Origin: Hymenochaete sp. R1
Taxonomy: Eukaryota > Basidiomycota > Agaricomycetes > Hymenochaetales > Hymenochaetaceae
NCBI GenBank assembly: GCA_019400425.1
Contig: JAFREE010000022.1
Coordinates: forward strand, 124,001-188,000
DNA: 64,000 nucleotides
Direction: 5' to 3'
Numbering within the stretch: the stretch's first letter is position 1; every line of letters begins with the position of its first letter. Shown here one piece after another: positions 56,412 to 64,000 of this stretch. A program made the position numbers and the translations under genes. Under the pieces are notes generated by a model, which had not been told where the DNA came from, did not search any database, and saw only the letters and a list, made by a program, of their open reading frames with translations.

Positions 56412-57875
56412 CACGAATCATGGACATCTGAACATCATGATAGCCGGGTGCCAGACTGCCAGTGCCCGGCAAGTCGCAGAACCGACTTGAAGGTTGATCG
56501 TGGTACTGGTACTGGGACGTGTATGCAATGCGTACCCTTGGTATGTCTATGATGGTGTACTAGCCTGAGCCTGAGTATGCGATAACAATGAATAGCCTGA
56601 GCAAGCTCGGGACGGGTCTGGCTGCCTGTGAAATCGAGGCGAGTTGGTTTGGAGGTCGGAGTCGAGCTTAGGGTTAGCCAGCTGGGTTACCCGGGTATAG
56701 GTTGACCCGGGCCGGGCCCGGGTCATCGGCTTCGCCGTTTGGCAGGCCTTAGTCTTAGCTGGTCACCGGCCGGGAAATGCTGGCAGCCGAGAGCCGGGAG
56801 CTGAGGGGCAGGCAGGCCCCCATTTCACTTCACTTCACTCAGTGAGTAGAGAAGCCAAAAAATATTAAATAAACAAAAAAAAAGCTTTCCCTCTCCTCAC
56901 CTACGTCAACTCGCTGTTCAATGTTCATTGATTCCGATTCGTCCCCACCAAATTTAAAGCAAAAGAAAGAAGAAAAAGAAAGGAGAGAAGAGGGAGACAT
57001 TGGCAGATTCGTCGCTCGAATATGCCAGTGGTGATGACGATCACAAGGCGCAAGCCGCAAGCCTGGGCTACCACAGTCCACAGAATCAATTATTTCATTC
57101 TTATTCTCATTCTCATTCTTAGTAAGTATCATAGGGACATAGCTAATAAGTAAATATCTCAACAACGAACAACGGAACGAAGCAAAACGCCAAACGCGAA
57201 ACACAATCCGCCGCCAGCACCAGCACCATCAATGCACTGGCAATTAACAATTAATCCATCCCACGAGGGACCAAGGGACCAAGGGACCAACGAAGTCGAC
57301 AGCAAGACAAAAAACAAGGACACGGACGAGGGAACTTGAAAAACGAAGAATCACGAGAACGACAGCTACAGAAAAGATAAGAATAATGGACAGTGGACAA
57401 TGGACAATGGCTGGACGTTAAATTTAAATGGTGAACGATGGCGATGGGACGAGAGCATAGCGAACTGAACAACGGATTTAAAAAAAAATTAAAATTATGG
57501 ATTATGAATTCATGACGAATGGCGAATGATACTTGTTACTCTAGGCTTGGATCCCTCTTTCCCTTCCTTCCTTCTTTCTCCACGCAACAGACCAGCCGAC
57601 ATGGATAAGAACGAAAGAAAAGGAAAGGAGGGGAAAATAGGAAAGGAGGGAGGCGGAAAACGTCTAAGTAGGTTAGGTTGAGTTTTAGGGCAGAGCGACG
57701 TAGGGGGAATATTCCGGGGGTAAAATAAGGGGAATTAAGTAGGAAGGAAAATAACGAATCACAAAATAGCGGAATAGCGAATAATTCATAAAAAGAACGA
57801 AAGACAAACAGAGAGAAAGAGCAAAGCAAAGCATCCGAAAGCACAGCGTAGAACCGTAAGTGTATCCATATCCAT
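56412..57875. other. Intergenic region with a GC palindrome
   Basis: About 1.5 kb with no supported gene. It contains the near-perfect palindrome listed at 56704-56724. Purine-rich sequence leads into the 3' UTR of the myo-inositol oxygenase gene. Confidence 0.45.
56704..56724. repeat. 21-nt GC-rich inverted repeat
   Basis: GACCCGGGCC and GGCCCGGGTC flank a single central G, giving a 10-bp-arm hairpin or cruciform. It stands alone in non-coding DNA and could equally be chance in GC-rich sequence. Confidence 0.5.
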
Positions 57876-59591
57876 CTACCAATCAATCTCCCTCGGGAAG
57901 AACTTCGCAATCAGACCCTCGTAATACGGCCTCAACGCCTGCACGTCACACGGCGTGTTGCTTTTGCTGTAGAGGTCGTACGGGTTGAACGCGCGCACGA
58001 CCTCGCGCGTGGCGAAGTCGGCGGGGGACATGAGGTGCTCGTAGGCGTTCTCGCGGTGCCAGGGGTAGAAGGAGTGGTAGCGGATCATGTGGAGGGCTTC
58101 GGAGGGGAGGGAGGATTGGTCTTTGAGGACGTTGTAGAGGTACTAATCGGGCGGGTGGGTTGGTGGAAGCGTTAGCTCGAGTTTCCGAGGCAGAAGCGAA
58201 AGAAGCGTGGGCGAGAAAGACGGTGAACGAAACGTACCTCGTCATGGCCCCAACTCAACATCACTTTCTCGAGCCCACATCCCCTCTCGTAGATCCCACA
58301 CTCACTCGAGTACACGGGGTCCTTCGAGTCGGGATTAAGAGCGAACGTCTCCGGGTAGATGCATTTCGGCGAGAACGCACAGCCAACGACGAAGGTGTCG
58401 CCGACGACGTCCCATTGGCCCTCGGACCCGAAGAAGTGAAGGAGCTTGCCGAGGTCGTGGACGAGGCCTGTCACCTGGTGGGTTGAGAATGACGAGTGTT
58501 AGTGAATGGGCGTGGGTGATCAGGAGGATGACGAAGGTAAGAAAGAAGATAAGGATTGGGATGAATGCGTGAATGAACGGAGTTCGCCGTGCCCGTGTTC
58601 GAGACCGAGTTCATTAAATAGAGTTAAGGTTGCAGGGGGTAGAAAGAAAGACAGGCGCAGCATTCAGAACCCGACACATGAAAAGGTTCCGCACACTTTA
58701 CGCCTCTAAGAAGGCATGGCAGTACGCAGATGAAACACCCTCTTTCACAAACAACGCGCCAGAAGTACCAGAGCGAAAGTTAAGGGGGTCCAAGAAGAAA
58801 AAGAAGCTTACCTGCATCCACTCCGGCTTCCCATCTTTCCGTATCGCCTCCGCGGTCTGGAGCAAATGCTCGATCTGCGACAGGCTCGTCTGTGCGTTTG
58901 CGAGGGAGAGATTGCGTGATAGTTAACCGAGGGCCACGGACACGGACACGATAATGGTGGACCAAGTCACAGGTGATTGATGAAAGAGAAGTCGTGAATA
59001 AATAGGCTTATGAATGGGGCGTAAGAGAACGGAAGGGAACGTACGTCAGGATCCGACTCGTCGATGAGGGTGTTGAGGAGCTCGATGGCCTGCCAGACGC
59101 CCATACGCGCGCGCGTCTTGCGCTTGAAATCCTCACGCGCTTTGAGGTTGTACGCCACCGTCTGTTTCTCTGTTTTATATTTTCCCCATAAAAGTTGGCA
59201 ACAAAAAATGAATGGGTAGGCAAATAGTCAGTCAAGCTGGTATTGAAGAGGAATGAAAGGAGGAGGAAAAACAAAGACGGAAGAGAACGAGAACGTACCG
59301 TGCTGTTCCCGATAAAATGCCTTGACGCGCTCGCACGCATCTTCGTACTGCCTGAACTTGTCCTTGTCCTTCTCGGCATCGAACTTGGCTTCGGACTTCC
59401 AGGAGTCGTCGATTTCGGGTTTGAGGATGTTGACTAAAAAGACGAGCGTATTTTATTAGTGTATGTTCTTTGCTCGTTCCTTCTGGGTAAGGGATGGGTA
59501 AAAGATGAGACGGAGGCAGGTGGAACGTACCTTCTTCGATGGCATCTGTGATCTCCTCAAGGGCTTGGCCGTTCCGTTCAATTCCAGGCAT
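57876..59591 (-). CDS. Myo-inositol oxygenase
   Basis: Six exons in consistent phase: 59531-59591, 59299-59433, 59045-59169, 58812-58889, 58238-58474 and 57876-58142. The product is 300 residues, close to the usual ~285-310. It carries the HD-domain di-iron ligands in order: His in [17 protein letters not shown], His-Asp in GLVHDLGK, His in LSWGHDEYLYN, His in [11 protein letters not shown] and Asp in [11 protein letters not shown]. The enzyme cleaves myo-inositol with O2 to D-glucuronate, opening inositol catabolism in the cytosol. The start [14 protein letters not shown] is the only ATG that leads into the first exon in phase. Four of the five introns begin with GTACGTT, and the fourth intron is unusually long (337 nt). 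Confidence 0.93.
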
Positions 59592-62500
59592 GATTATGGC
59601 GATTTGGGCGCGAGTGGTTTTTTTGTTTACTTTGTTGGTGGAATTAGAGTCGAGGTGTAGAGGCGATGTGTAGAGGCGATGAAGGTCTATGTGAGGGTAA
59701 TGAAAGAAAGGACAGAGACAGACGGTGAGGATATTAAGAAGAGCGCTGTATTGGAAAAGGGAAAGGGATAAAGAGACAAAGCTAGGTGATGGAGAGAAGG
59801 AAAGAGAGACGGGAGGGACGTAGGGGAGAATGGGTTTATATATATATGTGTGCGTCGAGAGTCTTACGAAGGCGAGATAATCGGCGAACTCCCGGCGAAA
59901 TTTTCTATTTTTCGTTGTCTTTCCAATTGCACGATGACAATGATGATGGCTACCTGTGCTGTGCTGTGTATTCCAATATACGAATATATGATTATTATCT
60001 ATTTATTTTTGAATATCGGAAAATGACGAGAGCGAGTGCTTGGACTTGACTGGACGGCTGGCCGGATGGCTAAGCGCGTCGCGTCGTTCCTCTCTTTTTT
60101 TTTCCATTTCCTTTTCCGAGACCGGATCAGACTTTTTGACGCTTTCAGACGAGCCGTGTGTTTCACATCTTCCCCCTCGGCTCTCCGTCGTCGTCATGTC
60201 CATGTCCATGTCCACCCCCCTCCATCTTCCGACGATCTCGCATCCTTTTTTTCCTTTTCCTTCCGCTTAAGCTTTCCTTTCCCGTCGTCCTCACCATTTC
60301 ACCATCTCTTTGATCCTCAACAACTACAAAGCACCCGCAGACACACGAGCACGATCTCGAAACACAATCATTCCATCCATCCATAGTCTCTTACACCGCC
60401 CTTCACGCCACCCGCTCTCTTCTCGAACATTATCAGCAACTCACTGGCAGCCAACTGTAATCTTTAAAAGTAAAGAGGATGGATCAGTCAGCTTAGCCTT
60501 AAAGATACAAACAACGCGCACCATACCTGATCCCGTCCGCCCGTCAGAAATACACACGAACCTTTCCTTTCTTCCTCCCGCGGACTCGAACGGCGAATGA
60601 CGAGCGGCAAACGGCAATCGACACCCCAACGTGCCTCACGTCGCGTCCGCGTCCATAATAATACGAGTTAATCACCCCACTCCCATTCATCCATATCATA
60701 TCATATGCTCTGCTCTTCACTATTTCCATTTACCAACCACCCAAGCGAGTCTGCGGGTCGCGACCCCAACCCCAACGACCGCCACGCCACACCTCGTTCC
60801 CCGCTAGGCTCGGTCTCTGAATCTCGCAGTTGCGCGCGCCGCTTCGCTTAGCTAAGCTAAGGCCAGCCAGGCCAGGCCAAAATCTTGACAGAACGCCCTC
60901 GTGAAATGGGATCGTCCAATCTTCGCTAACTCGCTAAAATAAAAACTTTCGGAAATTGAATCGAGTCGCTGAATCCGGAGTTTCGTGCGTGCGACAGGTG
61001 TTTATCCTACGGCTTGCTCTAGATCTGCTCTGTTACAGCCGTCGTCGCCGTTGGTGTCGCCGTCGTTGTCGTCAGCACCATCTTGCGGCGCTCAGGTCGG
61101 GTTCCTTCAATCCTTGGCCTGAGGAGCCTAAGAGTACTAGTAAGAGGAGCTTCGCGCAATTTGAATGTCCTCCATTTCTTAGTCTCGATTAATATTGGAA
61201 CCTCGTATCCAGAGTGACGCGTGGGACATGTATGACGTGTCATTCCATTCCATTCCACTCCTGGTAGTACTCACTTCCCCTCGCTTCTTCGATTAACCTT
61301 TTTATGTTTCGGAATATTAATATTAATCCAGGACGTCAAGATAGACAGGATGCACGCAAATCAAGAAGCACGGGCATGCATGTGGAAACCAGGAAAGCAT
61401 GCATTAATATGGAAGCACAATTCCGACGTCAATTCCAATTTCCACGGACGAACCTGACCTGACCCGGGTTGGGCGGGAACTCCCTCGCCTCGATCTCCGA
61501 TTCTCCACCTTTCTGGTTTTCTGGTTATCAATATTAAGGACAATGATATGGAGTTGATCATTGGTTTCGCGGTGTTTCGCGGAGGGCTTAACTCCATGGG
61601 TCGCTGTATGCATTGCATGTATCCGTTCGAGTCGTTTGTTCGATACTTCCACCATGACTTCGACCACCGCTATTAATTGTATTCCCACTGCAGCCCGTCT
61701 TTTCACAAGTCGAGCCTGGGGCGTCGATGAGCGGGCATATCCTACTTAGTCAGTATTGAACTTTTTTAGACATGAGTTACTTATTCACTTTGATTCTAAT
61801 TCTGATACTTGATATTGATTCGATGATTCGATGGTTTATTTTAGAAGGGACGGTTTCTGACCTTTCGGCTTTGCAGGTGCGTCCAGGACCAGGGTGTCCA
61901 AGTGTCCACAAACACGACGAAACAAGGGCGAAGAACCGTCATTTGACCTGCTTGTTCAGCGTTCAGCCTTCTGACTCTGAGCGCCGCGGGCGCAGGAATG
62001 CACAGTCGAACAGTCGCATTGATTGCGATCGCAATGGATTATGGAAGGGCTCCTTCTTGGTCGACCTACTCGAATATTAACGAGATGACGCGGAACTGAG
62101 GTGGGGACTGCGTTCCCTACCCTACCTTCAAGTTGTCCCTTCCCCCGGGCCCTCTCCTCGCAATGCATGCATTCCATCCTCTACATCCCTCGGCGCATGA
62201 TACCCACGCTCATGGAATCATAAAGCTCTTCGCCGCGGACTCAGACTCGGACTCGGACTCGGGGGGTTCTCCGTACGCCGCTATACCAGCACCAGCTTCC
62301 GCAGTGCAGTGTATTCTGTTCGAGGAGTACTAGTGATGGGTTGCATCATCGGGGTAGAGAAGATTGGATGTCAGGATCCGTCAAGATCACAAACGATGGG
62401 TCAACAACAAATATAATTCGTTTTTCTCCTTCTTTCTTTCAAGTTAGTTCCGTGTCTCAGGCGAATCTGAAGCTGAGATTTAATTTTTTTTGTCCCCGAT

Positions 62501-64000
62501 TTCGATCCCGAGAGACATTCGAGTCGTTGGTGCTTTCGTTGTCGTTGTGCTGTTTGGGATTCGAGCTACATCTGTGGAAGTTGGCAATCAATCGCGTCTT
62601 TGGACTCTGAAAGACTCGCGCACTCCCCTCCACCCCACCCTCCTCCGCGGGGAGTCTGCACGCTACACGTCGACCTATTTCATTTCATTTCTCTGTTGTT
62701 ATTGTTATTGTTTTTCATCCCCGTCCCGTCCCGTCCCGTCCTCGTCCTCGGAAGCTGTCTTTCCTCTGTCCTCTTAAGATATCCTCGGTTCAAGTTTTGA
62801 TTCCTTGATATATGCGTGTACAGTCACGGTGGAATCAATTCAAGACTCGGAGAAGGGTTCCGGGAAGAACCAACATTAATGTTAGATAAATACGGTAGAT
62901 TGTAGATTGCTTGGTGGGGTGGCGGATCGGGATCGGGTTGGCCGACTCGGATGGTGGGACAAAGCTCAAGAAGTTCCGACCCACTCAACTGAGACTAGTA
63001 CTCTGGCTGGCTGGCTGGCTGGCGCGGCGCTTTACACTTCACTTGTGCATTTCATTCCCATTCCATATATGCATTCCATATCAGGAACGATCGCCACACC
63101 AACACGACACAAGCACCTTTCTGCGCGTGGCCATTCGTGACGAAAACTTCCCAAATAACGAGTTGGTTTCGTTCTCCCTCTCCACTAGATCTATTTCCCG
63201 CCTCATCATCGGAATATCATGATACCATGATACCATGACATTTGGTTGTGGTGACCGTGTGGCATGTCGCGCTACGGACTATGTCGTATCGAGTTCCTAC
63301 CAGACGACCGAGTACCATCGAGGACGAAGGGCTTATGCCTACTAATAGTATTATCGCTCAGCGCCACTGACTGATGGTCGAATGCGAAGTTGCTACTGAC
63401 GACCTCAGACCTGAGAGGCTCATACGTACGTCTTACCCCGAACGTATGATTCGACCACCACGAGTCGAGGTCCTCGACGAACTCAGATAGCAGGTATAGG
63501 ATGAAAGGTGTGTCGTAACTTATCTTATCCTGATTCCGAATGATATGCTTAGGATATCTCGTTGCTCTCTATCGCGGTGTAGGTGTGATCACGACATCTG
63601 ATTTGATTGTATTTTATGCGAGTATGGTGGTACAGAAAAGGGGGAAGCTACCTACTATGTGGATGCGGAAGTCTATCGCGGCGATGGACAGTGGAAGACG
63701 GAATGGAGGAGACGGAGACAAGGAAACGGGGGTAGGAGGGGGAGGAAGGGGATGGTGCGGGTGCGGTATGATACGACTATAATTACAAGTTATGAGCGTT
63801 TCTTTGATCATTTTCTTCGAACAGTGTCGACTATGAATGCTACCTCGGTGGCGACAATGGATTCAAGTAAAGGCGATGGAGGCTTCAAGGGGGAACAATG
63901 GAATGGGACGTGAGGCTCGTGACGTTTCGAACAAAGAGGACACGGTACGCTGTGGAATCAAGCACCCTTTGACCTTTTTTTCCTTTCACAAACCCATATC
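59592..64000. other. Terminal 4.4-kb stretch without a supported gene
   Basis: The left end should hold the myo-inositol oxygenase promoter, with a TATATATATA run near 59,836. Between about 60 and 63.9 kb I see only short frames and scattered A/T- and T/C-rich microsatellite-like sequence. A gene with short exons could be missed here. Confidence 0.4.

Noticed and set aside
1..64000. CRISPR arrays, operons and prokaryotic-type regulatory elements
   Set aside because: Intron-bearing genes, mitochondrial ribosomal protein and other eukaryotic families show this is a fungal nuclear region; no direct-repeat/spacer arrays are present.

Overview
The window is from a filamentous basidiomycete, most likely an Agaricomycete. 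Every gene that can be resolved is eukaryotic and has short introns (mostly 50-75 nt, GT-AG). Several proteins look like lineage-typical Agaricomycete families. Housekeeping genes recognised by family knowledge are PWP2/UTP1, mitochondrial ribosomal protein mL59, a UBE3D-type HECT-like ubiquitin ligase, a RhoGAP, gluconokinase, myo-inositol oxygenase and a tartrate/D-malate dehydrogenase. All exon joins below were worked out by hand from splice signals and reading phase. No homology search or transcript data was available.

Layout. 1-22.4 kb is ordinary gene-dense sequence: tartrate/D-malate dehydrogenase (-), UBE3D-like ligase (+), RhoGAP (+), PWP2 (-), a coiled-coil protein (-), a 2.6-kb gene-poor stretch, mL59 (-), another coiled-coil protein (-) and a leucine-rich-repeat/F-box-like protein (-). 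22.4-27 kb holds only weak candidates, including two possible small secreted proteins. 27.3-33 kb is a very large HMG-box regulator (-) made largely of low-complexity tracts. Upstream of it lie about 5 kb of microsatellites, three 17-nt G/C runs and a 17-bp satellite that contains a 100-N assembly gap (33-38 kb). 38-40.5 kb has two small uncharacterised genes and gluconokinase. 41.8-46.4 kb has a 1,215-residue Ser/Pro/His-rich protein and a small uncharacterised gene. 47.4-50.5 kb is a tandem pair of paralogous genes of unknown function that share a duplicated TATA core-promoter block. 51.7-53 kb is a basic, Ser-rich protein of unknown function. 55-56.4 kb is a degenerate intron-rich gene. 57.9-59.6 kb is a six-exon myo-inositol oxygenase. 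The last 4.4 kb shows no gene I can support.

How the genes relate. There is no biosynthetic cluster or operon-like unit. PWP2 (cytoplasmic ribosome assembly) and mL59 (mitochondrial ribosome) are housekeeping neighbours. Myo-inositol oxygenase, gluconokinase and the tartrate/D-malate dehydrogenase all act on sugar or hydroxy acids but are dispersed, so I infer no shared regulation. The most unusual parts are the HMG regulator with its repeat-rich upstream region and the tandem paralogue pair.
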